A stretch of DNA of 11,361 nt from Wuchereria bancrofti. Lineage: Eukaryota; Nematoda; Chromadorea; Rhabditida; Onchocercidae. Position numbers and translations under genes: made by a program. Location: the NCBI GenBank assembly GCA_005281725.1, contig SSBO01000035.1, positions 7,309 to 18,669 on the forward strand, read 5' to 3'. How positions within the stretch are numbered: the first letter of the stretch is position 1; each line of letters opens with the position of its first letter. Below are positions 1 to 8,276 of this stretch, piece after piece. The notes beneath the pieces were generated by a model, which saw only the letters and a list, made by a program, of their open reading frames with translations, was not told the origin of the DNA and searched no databases.

Positions 1-205
1 TTTTTTGCAAAAAATTGCTATTTAATGACTGATAAATTAAAAATATTTAAAAATTTCTAGAATGAAAATTTCAAAAATTCAAATTTATGAAGTGTAAGAT
101 TTAAATATTAGGAATGTAAATTTATTTTTTTTTTATTAAAATTTATTTATTTTTTAATTTATTTTTTTATTAACTATTGCTAGTTGCGGGTAAATTTCAA
201 TTAAG
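1..205. other. AT-rich left edge without a recognisable gene
   Basis: This stretch is very AT-rich, with long A and T runs, especially the T/A-only part around 120-175. I see no open frame of useful length, no RNA gene and no repeat boundary. If the candidate exon that begins at 206 is real, this would be its upstream or intronic sequence. The short pyrimidine-then-AAG sequence just before 206 is at best a weak splice acceptor. Confidence 0.5.
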
Positions 206-380
206 ATGGATGAAAAGAGACGTAAATCATTCGTGAGCAAAATGAAGAAGCTAATATCTCTCTCTGTAATCGCTACGTTTTTTTTCTAAATTCTTATTAA
301 CCATATATTTTCTAATGATTGCACTTATTTTACAGAAAGAAAGAAATCGAACAAGACAAATTCGATTCACCGCAAAATAA
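206..380 (+). CDS. Candidate two-exon small ORF or 3' end of an unknown gene
   Basis: Two short open pieces are separated by what looks like a typical 70-bp nematode intron. The first (206-265) starts at an ATG and reads MDEKRRKSFVSKMKKLISLS, a lysine-rich, probably helical segment. The intron (266-335) begins GTAATC, contains a TCTAATG branch-like motif and ends TTATTTTACAG. The second piece (336-380) continues in the same phase for 14 mostly basic or polar codons and stops at TAA 378-380, which overlaps an AATAAA-like signal. The joined product would be only 34 residues, so it may be the end of a larger gene starting left of the window, or chance. I recognise no family. A stop at 191-193 lies upstream in frame. 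What is seen is the open phase and the splice-like signals; that it is expressed is inference. Confidence 0.25.
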
Positions 381-795
381 ACACTTTATTTCATGCTTTT
401 TTTGTTTTATTCATGTTTTTCCCAAAAATAAACGATTTACCGAATATGCGTTAAGCAACTTTTGATATCTGACGAGATTTTCTACTAAAATTTGTAATTT
501 AAAGTCGGAAAAAACTACTTTTATCTATGTGAAATATGTCAAAATTCGACCGTTTCTTTATTAAAACAATAACTTATTTTGTCGCATTACTTGTTTTTCT
601 AGCTTTTTCGTCAGTCTCAAATTTTCTCCTATTTCTTTCTTTTTCATTTGTTCATTTGTTTTAATGACAATTGTTACTTAATTTTGTTTTACTGAAACTG
701 AAAGAAATTGAAAGAAGTAAATCTGAAATGAAATTATTTAATTTAATCAAAGACATTACGAAATGCTTGATTATAAGAAATGAAAACGATTTCAG
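381..795. other. AT-rich non-coding stretch
   Basis: No convincing coding frame, RNA gene or transposon end is visible here. There are several AATAAA-like sequences near 375-435 that could serve a transcript ending at about 380. The stretch ends in TTTCAG (790-795), a good nematode-style splice acceptor. If a gene is present, this would be intron or downstream intergenic DNA. Confidence 0.4.
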
Positions 796-938
796 CTCCA
801 ACTTAAAGAATATCAACTAAAAAGTTGGCAAATCCTTCTCCTTCACCTGCATTTACACGTCTACTGTACTGGGCCAGAGTAAGTGATGAGAAGCTTCATA
901 CGAAGCAATCGCACAAACAAACTAGACGTGTTGACAAG
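796..938 (+). CDS. Possible internal exon of an unknown gene
   Basis: This is the only less AT-rich island in the first 1.4 kb. It follows a TTTCAG acceptor (790-795). Two donor-like sites follow: AGA|GTAAGT at about 879 and AAG|GTAATA at 939. One frame is open from 807 to a TGA at 945 and encodes about 44 mostly basic and polar residues, including NPSPSPAFTRLLYWARVSDE. That frame meets a TAA (804-806) just after the acceptor, so it does not fit a simple exon starting at 796. The frame starting at 796 is open for 28 codons, then stops at TAA 880-882, next to the GTAAGT donor. These conflicts keep confidence low. I recognise no family, and the island also contains nested inverted repeats, so a structured RNA or chance is equally possible. 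Confidence 0.18.
855..931. repeat. Nested short inverted repeats (possible hairpin)
   Basis: A perfect 9-bp inverted repeat, ACACGTCTA at 855-863 and TAGACGTGT at 923-931, encloses a smaller perfect hairpin, GCTTC at 893-897 and GAAGC at 902-906 with a 4-base loop. Together they could fold into a stem with an internal hairpin. It is not a tRNA: I see no D-arm, T-arm or anticodon-arm arrangement. Function is unknown, and short inverted repeats of this size can arise by chance. Confidence 0.3.
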
Positions 939-1220
939 GTAATATGAAATTTGAATCCTTTCATGAAATTATTTGTTTTAATCTTAAATAGCTTTAAAGA
1001 AATTGCTATTAAACGTCTACTTTAGTATTTTAATTTATATTACTATCTGATTAAATATTGTTGAACTGATGTTGTTATTTGACCTAATATTGATAAAAAT
1101 ATTAGGAATGTAATGATTAGATAAAACGAGCACTTAATGATAACAGAATAACACTAATAAATAAGATTTGTAAATAATGGTAAATAATTACATTACATTA
1201 GTTAATTTAAATTGAATTCG
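939..1220. other. AT-rich non-coding stretch
   Basis: I see no gene, RNA or transposon signature here. The sequence is AT-rich, with frequent stops in every frame I checked by eye. Confidence 0.4.
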
Positions 1221-1364
1221 GAAAAAGATCCACCACTTCTGAATCATTGTAAGTTTGTAATAATTTAGAAGTTCAAAAGTAATAAATAATTAAGTTAGAA
1301 AAAGATCCATCACTTCTGAATCATTGTAGGTTTGTAATAATTTAGAAGTTCAAAAGTAATAAAT
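1221..1364. repeat. Two-copy tandem repeat, 77-bp period
   Basis: A segment of about 67 bp starting GAAAAAGATCCA at 1221 is repeated from 1298, so the period is 77 bp. The copies differ at only a few bases: CCACC against CCATC early on, and GTAAG against GTAGG further in. A roughly 10-bp AT-rich linker (1288-1297) separates them. No coding frame or transposon end is associated with it. It lies about 65 bp left of the solo LTR. It is a simple local duplication of unknown function. Confidence 0.85.
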
Positions 1365-1429
1365 TGAAAACATAAATAAATAGGTCAATGAAATGGATAA
1401 TAAACAAGAGTATTACCAATAGGTAGGTA

Positions 1430-1434
1430 GTTCT
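1430..1434. repeat. Target-site duplication, left copy (GTTCT)
   Basis: GTTCT directly precedes the TGTTGTGG end of the solo LTR and is repeated exactly at 1953-1957, right after the other end. A 5-bp duplication is the size expected for BEL/Pao integration. Confidence 0.88.
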
Positions 1435-1952
1435 TGTTGTGGAAGCAAAATTTCTCGTGGTAGATTGTTAAGTTAATTTATTATTTCGGGAAAGGTTGTT
1501 GATTGCAGGGAGATTCGTTGAATGTAGATGTAAGTATGTGGGGTAAGAGAGAAAGAGAATAATCCTTTATTAACAGAAGCAACCGTACAATCTTGATAAA
1601 TCCAACAAAACTGATGCATTATACATATTAAGATGTGGGAGTGGTTTATAATCAGACATTTTTACAAAGAAGAAATCGTTTAATTAGATGATAATGAGTT
1701 ACTTGAACAATAGGTTACAATGGACAATAGTTACAATGCAAGGATTGCATGGATATCACAAAGAACTTACATTGGGTGGCAACTATAGTTGGTTACAATT
1801 GACATTAAATGGTGGATGCTCATAGCATAGGATTGTTATAAGATCAAAGGTCAGCTAAACGAGTGCGATGCATTGCAAAGGAAATTATAATGGATTGCTA
1901 TATTAAGCAGTATTAACATTTATTTAGCTTCGCGATATTGAAATTCGCGACA
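1435..1952 (-). mobile_element. Solo LTR of a BEL/Pao retrotransposon
   Basis: This 518-bp block has no element attached. It reads TGTTGTGG... to ...TCGCGACA on the plus strand, so on the minus strand it starts TGTCGCGA and ends CCACAACA, the TGT...ACA ends of an LTR. Identical GTTCT copies flank it, which fixes both boundaries. The gag-bearing element at 7072-10633 has an LTR with nearly the same ends (TGTCGCGA...CCACGACA), so both belong to related families. They also share the internal motif GGAGTGGTTTA (plus strand, near 1639 and 10365). A minus-strand poly(A) signal AATAAA lies at 1566-1571, in a position comparable with the other LTR. The rest has diverged, which suggests a different subfamily or an older copy. 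A solo LTR forms when the two LTRs of one element recombine and delete the interior. Confidence 0.88.
1566..1571 (-). promoter_or_regulatory. Poly(A) signal AATAAA in the solo LTR
   Basis: Read on the minus strand, this is AATAAA followed by GG. It lies in the last third of the LTR, where the R region would end, and corresponds to the AATAAA at 10262-10267 in the complete LTR. Confidence 0.55.
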
Positions 1953-1957
1953 GTTCT
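1953..1957. repeat. Target-site duplication, right copy (GTTCT)
   Basis: This is the exact partner of GTTCT at 1430-1434 and directly abuts the TCGCGACA end of the solo LTR. Confidence 0.88.
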
Positions 1958-2616
1958 TTACAAATGTCTATAAGACTAAACCCGAATGAAAAGTTATGAA
2001 ATTAATTATCAAATTAGTGAAAAGAAAAACTGTCAAAAAAATAAGGTAGAAAAACCTGCTATTATCATGTAATCCAAATATTTTTCATAGTTCTACTGAC
2101 ATTGAGAGATAAATAACCCCCAATATTTAGCACATAAAAAACGATGGTTTGTTTACAAGAACTTATTCTGTTACGGGTGTTTTAAATGGGCAATAATAGC
2201 TACTACATATTCCAAACTTTTATCGCAAAGTACTTTCAGTTTACTCATTTATGTCTCAATAAATATTGATTTATACTAAAATATTTAGATGACTGACTGT
2301 ATAAAGAAATCACTAAAGACCAAAAAAGTAAAATTACACTAATTGGTTGTGACAAATTTGAATGAAATATTAATTTGCTAAACGAAACATAATGAAAGGA
2401 ATGAACACATACCTTAGCGTAAAAGTAATGAATAAATGACAAGCAATAGCGAACTATAAACTCTTTGTCTTCAAGAGCTAAATCTGATTAGATTAAAGTG
2501 GATTCTGCAATAAGTAATGCATGAACCATTTGCAGCATAACAATATTTCATATCGTATCGAGATATAGTTATGCTATCATTGAGAATAAAATAACTGAAA
2601 TATTTAGACAATTTTG
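1958..2616. other. AT-rich stretch between solo LTR and tandem array
   Basis: No supportable gene is seen. A minus-strand open frame of 65 codons (2245-2442) has an F/S/Y/I-rich composition typical of translated AT-rich noise and shows no recognisable motif. I found no RNA gene and no transposon end. Confidence 0.5.
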
Positions 2617-3351
2617 ACAGTATTCCAGATATCAAATAATTTTTGTATAGCTTTCAACCTGGCTATGAAACAATATATGAGGGTCCCATTTCTTAACCAA
2701 TTTTAAAAGAGTTTCTCTCTCTCTTACATGGCTTTGAGAAGAATAAAATTTAACCAATGAAAAAAATTTATTTGATAATTTTCAGTAAATTGCTGAAAAA
2801 ATATGAAGAATTTCATTCTTTTACAAGGATTATTTTTATTGATAAAAATGGAACAAATTTTTCAATTTCTTTGTTATTATATGGTAAACAATCTTTTTTT
2901 TTGCTTCGATAATTTTATCATTCGAATTATTTGAAAATAAATATTTGATTACTGGGAATTCCAAATTACAAAGAATGTTAGACTAGAAAAAAACGAAAAA
3001 AATTTATGTTGTTTACATATATCGAGTAAATTATGAATGAAGATTTATTAATTATTTTGCGGAGCGAATTCTTTTTCATTTTAAAATCCGTAAAATGATA
3101 TTAATTTTTAAAAATCAAAGATTAAAGTATAAACATGAGCTAAAAGGAAGTTCGAAGAAAAAGAGCAAAGTAAGTTATTCAGTATAAAGTGCAAAAATGT
3201 AATGTATTGTTCACGCTCAGTATATTATTTAAAACAAGCACTTGCTCCACAGGTGAAATTTGTTCGGTTAAATACGTGGAAAACGAATCAATATTTTTCT
3301 TTATTTTAAGATCCGTAAACATGATAACTGGTATTTCTGCATGGATAAATA
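2617..3351. repeat. Array copy A, S part only (735 bp)
   Basis: This copy has the S part but lacks T; at 3351 it passes directly into copy B. Its first bases are slightly diverged (ACAGTATTCC). The sequence where T is missing shows ACAG at both edges: T begins TCATTACAG and S begins ACAG. Loss of T, or gain of T in the others, through that short homology is therefore plausible. Confidence 0.9.
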
Positions 3352-4482
3352 ACAGTTTTCCAGATATCAAATAATTTTTGTATAGCTTTCAACCTGGCTA
3401 TGAAACAATATATGAGGGTCCCATTTCTTAACCAATTTTAAAAGAGTTTCTCTCTCTCTTACATGGCTTTGAGAAGAATAAAATTTAACCAATGAAAAAA
3501 ATTTATTTGATAATTTTCAGTAAATTGCTGAAAAAATATGAAGAATTTCATTCTTTTACAAGGATTATTTTTATTGATAAAAATGGAACAAATTTTTCAA
3601 TTTCTTTGTTATTATATGGTAAACAATCTTTTTTTTTGCTTCGATAATTTTATCATTCGAATTATTTGAAAATAAATATTTGATTACTGGGAATTCCAAA
3701 TTACAAAGAATGTTAGACTAGAAAAAAACGAAAAAAATTTATGTTGTTTACATATATCGAGTAAATTATGAATGAAGATTTATTAATTATTTTGCGGAGC
3801 GAATTCTTTTTCATTTTAAAATCCGTAAAATGATATTAATTTTTAAAAATCAAAGATTAAAGTATAAACATGAGCTAAAAGGAAGTTCGAAGAAAAAGAG
3901 CAAAGTAAGTTATTCAGTATAAAGTGCAAAAATGTAATGTATTGTTCACGCTCAGTATATTATTTAAAACAAGCACTTGCTCCACAGGTGAAATTTGTTC
4001 GGTTAAATACGTGGAAAACGAATCAATATTTTTCTTTATTTTAAGATCCGTAAACATGATAACTGGTATTTCTGCATGGATAAATATCATTACAGATGAA
4101 TTAATTATCAAAATCATTTAATCATAAAATAAATTTGAAATGATAGGGAATTTTCGAAATAATATTTGCTTGAAGTAAATGAAACAAAAAATAAAAATAA
4201 AAATGAAATATCCAGCTGAAATGACTGATACTAATTGAAATTATGGAAAAAAAAAGAATGGAGATTTCCGAATGTGCAACAAATATCAGTCAAAATTACA
4301 GAAAAAATGAAGAATTCAAAATTACAGAAAAAAATGAAGAAATTTTTTGAAAAAAATGAAAAAAGAAATTTCTGTCTTAGCTATTTGTAAATGCCAGATA
4401 TAACAAATTAAACTAATTCAGGCATAATAAATAATTTGCTTCTATATAAGTTAACTATCATTATCTTATCAAAGCACTAAAG
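3352..4482. repeat. Array copy B, full unit (1131 bp)
   Basis: S is 3352-4086 and T is 4087-4482. T is A-rich and contains an internal near-repeat, AATTACAGAAAAAATGAAGA-like, at about 4294-4340. No coding frame or RNA gene is recognised. The copy ends CACTAAAG, directly before copy C. Confidence 0.9.
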
Positions 4483-5608
4483 ACAGTTTTCCAGATATCA
4501 AATAATTTTTGTATAGCTTTCAACCTGGCTATGAAACAATATATGAGGGTCCCATTTCTTAACCAATTTTAAAAGAGTTTCTCTCTCTCTTACATGGCTT
4601 TGAGAAGAATAAAATTTAACCAATGAAAAAAATTTATTTGATAATTTTCAGTAAATTGCTGAAAAAATATGAAGAATTTCATTCTTTTACAAGGATTATT
4701 TTTATTGATAAAAATGGAACAAATTTTTCAATTTCTTTGTTATTATATGGTAAACAATCTTTTTTTTTGCTTCGATAATTTTATCATTCGAATTATTTGA
4801 AAATAAATATTTGATTACTGGGAATTCCAAATTACAAAGAATGTTAGACTAGAAAAAAACGAAAAAAATTTATGTTGTTTACATATATCGAGTAAATTAT
4901 GAATGAAGATTTATTAATTATTTTGCGGAGCGAATTCTTTTTCATTTTAAAATCCGTAAAATGATATTAATTTTTAAAAATCAAAGATTAAAGTATAAAC
5001 ATGAGCTAAAAGGAAGTTCGAAGAAAAAGAGCAAAGTAAGTTATTCAGTATAAAGTGCAAAAATGTAATGTATTGTTCACGCTCAGTATATTATTTAAAA
5101 CAAGCACTTGCTCCACAGGTGAAATTTGTTCGGTTAAATACGTGGAAAACGAATCAATATTTTTCTTTATTTTAAGATCCGTAAACATGATAACTGGTAT
5201 TTCTGCATGGATAAATATCATTACAGATGAATTAATTATCAAAATCATTTAATCATAAAATAAATTTGAAATGATAGGGAATTTTCGAAATAATATTTGC
5301 TTGAAGTAAATGAAACAAAAAATAAAAATAAAATATCCAGCTGAAATGATTGGATACTAATTGAAATTATGGAAAAAAAAAGAATGGAGATTTCCGAATG
5401 TGCAACAAATATCAGTCAAAATTACAGAAAAAATGAAGAATTCAAAATTACAGAAAAAAATGAAGAAATTTTTTGAAAAAAATGAAAAAAGAAATTTCTG
5501 TCTTAGCTATTTGTAAATGCCAGATATAACAAATTAAACTAATTCAGGCATAATAAATAATTTGCTTCTATATAAGTTAACTATCATTATCTTATCAAAG
5601 CACTAAAG
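4483..5608. repeat. Array copy C, full unit (1126 bp)
   Basis: S is 4483-5217 and T is 5218-5608. Compared with copy B, T is 5 bp shorter: six bases are missing in the A-rich stretch near 5330 and one base is gained near 5350. The array ends at CACTAAAG (5601-5608), the same sequence that ends copy B. Unique sequence follows. Confidence 0.9.
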
Positions 5609-6556
5609 CTAAAATTATAGCATTCTTGCTTCTTCAAAAATAAAAAAATGTAAACGAGAATTAGATAAACTGATAAATTTTATGTTTCACTTAATAGAAA
5701 TTTCTTGAATTCCTTTATGAGAGTTAAAAAACAAAACAAAAGGTAAAGTTATATTATTGACCGAACAAATGAATATTTAGGCGTAATGAAAGAATTTTAC
5801 TATGAACCAAAAATTGATCTGGAAAAAAATTTTCAAATTTTAAATTCTTATTGATTAATCGAATTTTTCTTCTTTTCGATCATGCATTTCAGAAATATTT
5901 CATCCATCTTAGCAAATCGTAAATCGTATGAACTAATTCGAATATTTATAGAAATAAATGCATGTGAAGGATTAAAATGATAAGTGATTAAATTCATTTC
6001 GCAATTTTTTATTTCGAAAAATTTATTATTGGATTGAAAATCAAACGTCGTATAGCTTAGCGAGAAAGATGAGAAATGAAGATTTGGTTTTTAAAAAAAT
6101 TGATTTCGATTGAAATTTTGCACAAACATTAAGGATAAAAAGCAAATGTAAGGAGAACATCTGGCAGAGATAGAAGCAGATATCGAAATACTTTCTTTTT
6201 CCTTTTTCTCTTTATTTCTTTTTTTTCTTCGGTTATCAATTAAAATGTTTACTTCAAAAAGTGTATGTTCATTTCTTTAAAAAAAATGAAATATTACTTC
6301 AGAAGAAATGTATAATTGAAATACAAATAACATTTGAGAATACATTTCGAAATGTGTCGAATTGCCATAAAGGAGCAATTAAATAAGATTTTAATTTAAA
6401 AAAATGGTTTGTGTAAACTTTTGTATTTGCCAATTTCAAAATTTTGTATTCTACAAAAGTTCAAATTTCATTTAAAATGAATGAAAAGCTGATGAGATTA
6501 TCTTTTCTTTTTTTTTCTTTCTCTGATTATTTATGCAGTTTGATCATTTAGAAAAG
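5609..6556. other. AT-rich stretch with no recognised gene
   Basis: I see no gene, RNA or transposon boundary. A pyrimidine-rich tract (about 6190-6233, almost all C and T) and a T-rich tract near 6500-6525 are present. In-frame stops are frequent on both strands. The inverted repeat arm starts at 6557. Confidence 0.5.
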
Positions 6557-7070
6557 AAAATTTTTTTATCTAATAATTGGCACTATGAAACGTTTTATTT
6601 TTATATAGTTAATTATAAGTTATAACTTCTTTTGTAATTAAATTGAAAGAAACGGTAAGATATTACGAAATGAAAGATTATAGTTTCGGATAATTAATGA
6701 TAAATGAATCATAAATCAGAAATGATAACTTTTCCTCTTCAAATAAAATGCTTCTGAAATTTATAGTAAAATAAAGCAAATTTCTTTCTTGGCTAATTTT
6801 TTTTATTGGTTAAAAATAGCTGTCGCGACTTTCAATTTCTCGAAAAAACCAAAGGATATGAAGCTGTTTCAATTATTAAACGATAGTATTTCGTAGTTTA
6901 ATCTTTGGTCAAATTGTTAAAATAATTGTAATTCTTCCTAAATTGCTTCCGGTCTGAGCAATTATAATGCAATTCTTGAGAACTTTGATCTTTATGTACC
7001 TCTATTAAAATAATTACAGCTAAACCACTCCTACTTTTTTCATTATATAAACTGTACTCCGTGTTACAGA
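6557..7070 (+). repeat. 514-bp arm repeated inverted at 10384-10897 and directly at 10897-11361
   Basis: Reading 6557-7070 forward gives the exact reverse complement of 10384-10897: paired positions sum to 17454, and checked points at both ends match. Positions 6606-7070 also recur directly at 10897-11361 with a constant offset of 4291. The arm consists of 264 bp of apparent genomic flank (6557-6820) and the first 250 bp of the BEL LTR (6821-7070). It stops at the N. The 70-codon minus-strand frame here (6898-7110) is not a gene; it crosses the LTR and the N. Confidence 0.93.
6821..7070 (+). mobile_element. Truncated BEL/Pao LTR, first 250 bp
   Basis: It starts TGTCGCGACTTTC, the LTR start of the element at 10079-10633, but points in the plus direction. 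It runs identically to LTR base 250, then meets the N at 7071. The break falls just after GTGTTACAG, the point where the complete LTR begins its second 61-bp repeat copy. The sequence beyond the N is RT coding sequence of the opposite orientation, not the rest of the LTR, so the join is very likely artificial. Confidence 0.88.
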
Positions 7071-7071
7071 N
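7071..7071. other. Unknown base (N), probable assembly join
   Basis: This is the only N in the window. Left of it is a plus-strand partial LTR; right of it is the minus-strand RT sequence, cut mid-domain. The base immediately before it matches the last base of the window in the repeated copy. It therefore marks a scaffold or gap join rather than a single uncertain base. Confidence 0.85.
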
Positions 7072-8276
7072 CTTTGTTAAGGTTTTTCCTTTCCATGGTT
7101 TTAATGTCACGTTTATCCCTCTTAGGGTTCCAGCTAAGTCCGAGAAAATTTTCCTTTTTCGTTTGACTTAGATCATCATAAGGTATTCTCTCATTGAATT
7201 CTTTATCATTAGAAAGGAATTCCCTTATGTTCATTGAGGCTTCTCCAAAAATTATCTTCATTTCTTCATACTTGTTTAACGCCTCTTCAGTGTTAGCTGC
7301 TGATATAGTGACATTGTCCACGTAGAGATTTTTTCTTATTTCGTCCGCTAGTTCACTGCCATAACTCTCTAGATGATAGTTTAGAGTTGCTGCCAACAGA
7401 AAAGGTGATAAGATCACTCCAAAGGGAACTCGTTTGAAGCGATAACATTTTATATTTTCATCGATGGCTTCTTTTTTAAGGTTATTCAACCAAAGAAATC
7501 GTGTACAATTTCTTTCTTCTTTTTGTAGTCCTATTTGTAGGAATGCCTTTTCAATGTCAGCAGTGATCACTATTTCCATCATTCGAAACTGTAGTAATAC
7601 TCCAATTAATTCTGGTAGCATTACTGAGCCTCGATACAGTACATCATTTAGGCTTCTGAATTCTTTGTAGTGCGCTGATGCGTCATAAACGATTCTTAAT
7701 TTGGTCGTATTTTTACTAGGGGTGAATACTTCATGATGTGGTAAGTAATGTATAACACCAACCTCATCGTTTGACGGAACTTCTTCGATTATATCTGATC
7801 GTAATTGTTCCTGGATTGTGTTGTGGTATAGTTGAATCAGTGATTGGTATTGTAGGCGTTTGATTAAGTTCTTCAAACGTCCAAGACATAGTCCATGATT
7901 ATTACTCAATTTCTGTTTAGAATCTCTCCATGGCCATCATACTTGGTATCTCCCATCTTGTTTGATGATGGTTTGTTTAAAATGCTCTAGGGCTTGATCA
8001 TCATCATCCGCAGTAGGAGATTCTTGAATGCCTATCATTTCTAACTTCCAGAATTTCTCTAATTCTGAATTGATATTTACATTAACCGAACATGTAACTT
8101 TTGTAAGCTATTTATTATTCTTACAAAGTCTATTAATATCACCATTCCCTACAATCATAAGGCCAACCTTTGATCAAACCAATATATGCCCGGAATGTAG
8201 TTCCTTGAATTCTTGTAGATATATGAATTTGAAGAAATAATCCGCGCCAATAAGTACGTCAGGTTTTTCCCAGTTG
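7072..8276 (-). pseudogene. pol: BEL/Pao pol: protease end, linker and reverse transcriptase (broken)
   Basis: One frame covers the end of the protease domain and the RT. It shows the Pao signature KPDVLIGADYFF near 8266-8230. It then has in-frame stops at 8174-8176 (TGA), 8108-8110 (TAG) and 7937-7939 (TGA). After the last stop the frame is open to the N. The RT part, numbered from the TTG at 7909, has [14 protein letters not shown] (67-80), motif A DIEKAF (118-123) with its catalytic Asp, motif [11 protein letters not shown] (161-170) and motif C YVDN (206-209), followed by [11 protein letters not shown]. In motif C the second Asp is Asn, a form I recall in nematode Pao elements but cannot verify here. 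RT would copy the element RNA into DNA in cytoplasmic particles. The end is cut at the N inside the RT-RNase H region. The TTG at 7909 is not a real start. Confidence 0.9.

Larger units (their letters stand above)
2617..5608. repeat. Tandem array of a ~1.13-kb unit, three copies (first truncated)
   Basis: Three head-to-tail copies of one unit start at 2617, 3352 and 4483, each near the sequence ACAGTTTTCCAGATATC; the first copy has ACAGTATTCC. The full unit is a 735-bp part (S) followed by a 391-396-bp part (T). Copy A has only S, while copies B and C have S plus T. By eye the S parts are essentially identical and keep constant offsets of 735 and 1131, so they contain no indels. The T parts differ by a 6-bp deletion and a small local change. 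Such similarity means recent duplication or ongoing homogenisation, as in satellite-like DNA. The small open frames in each copy (for example 3189-3374, 3924-4121 and 5055-5252) carry no known motif and have equally long frames opposite them, so I do not call them genes. Confidence 0.93.

Noticed and set aside
2245..2442. 65-codon minus-strand open frame
   Set aside because: Its F/S/Y/I-rich composition is typical of translated AT-rich DNA, and it has no motif and no supporting context.
3179..3374. Overlapping plus and minus open frames of about 60 codons repeated in each array copy
   Set aside because: They recur only because the DNA is tandemly repeated. Both strands are open over the same bases, and neither shows a domain or signal.
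2617..5608. CRISPR array
   Set aside because: Copies are about 1.1 kb and contiguous, without short repeats and unique spacers, and the context is eukaryotic.
2617..5608. Spliced-leader or 5S rRNA tandem genes, suggested by the ~1.1-kb tandem unit
   Set aside because: I could not find the nematode SL1 sequence or 5S rRNA features in the unit.
6898..7110. 70-codon minus-strand open frame across the N
   Set aside because: It runs through LTR sequence, the N and RT sequence in a different frame; it is an artefact of the join.
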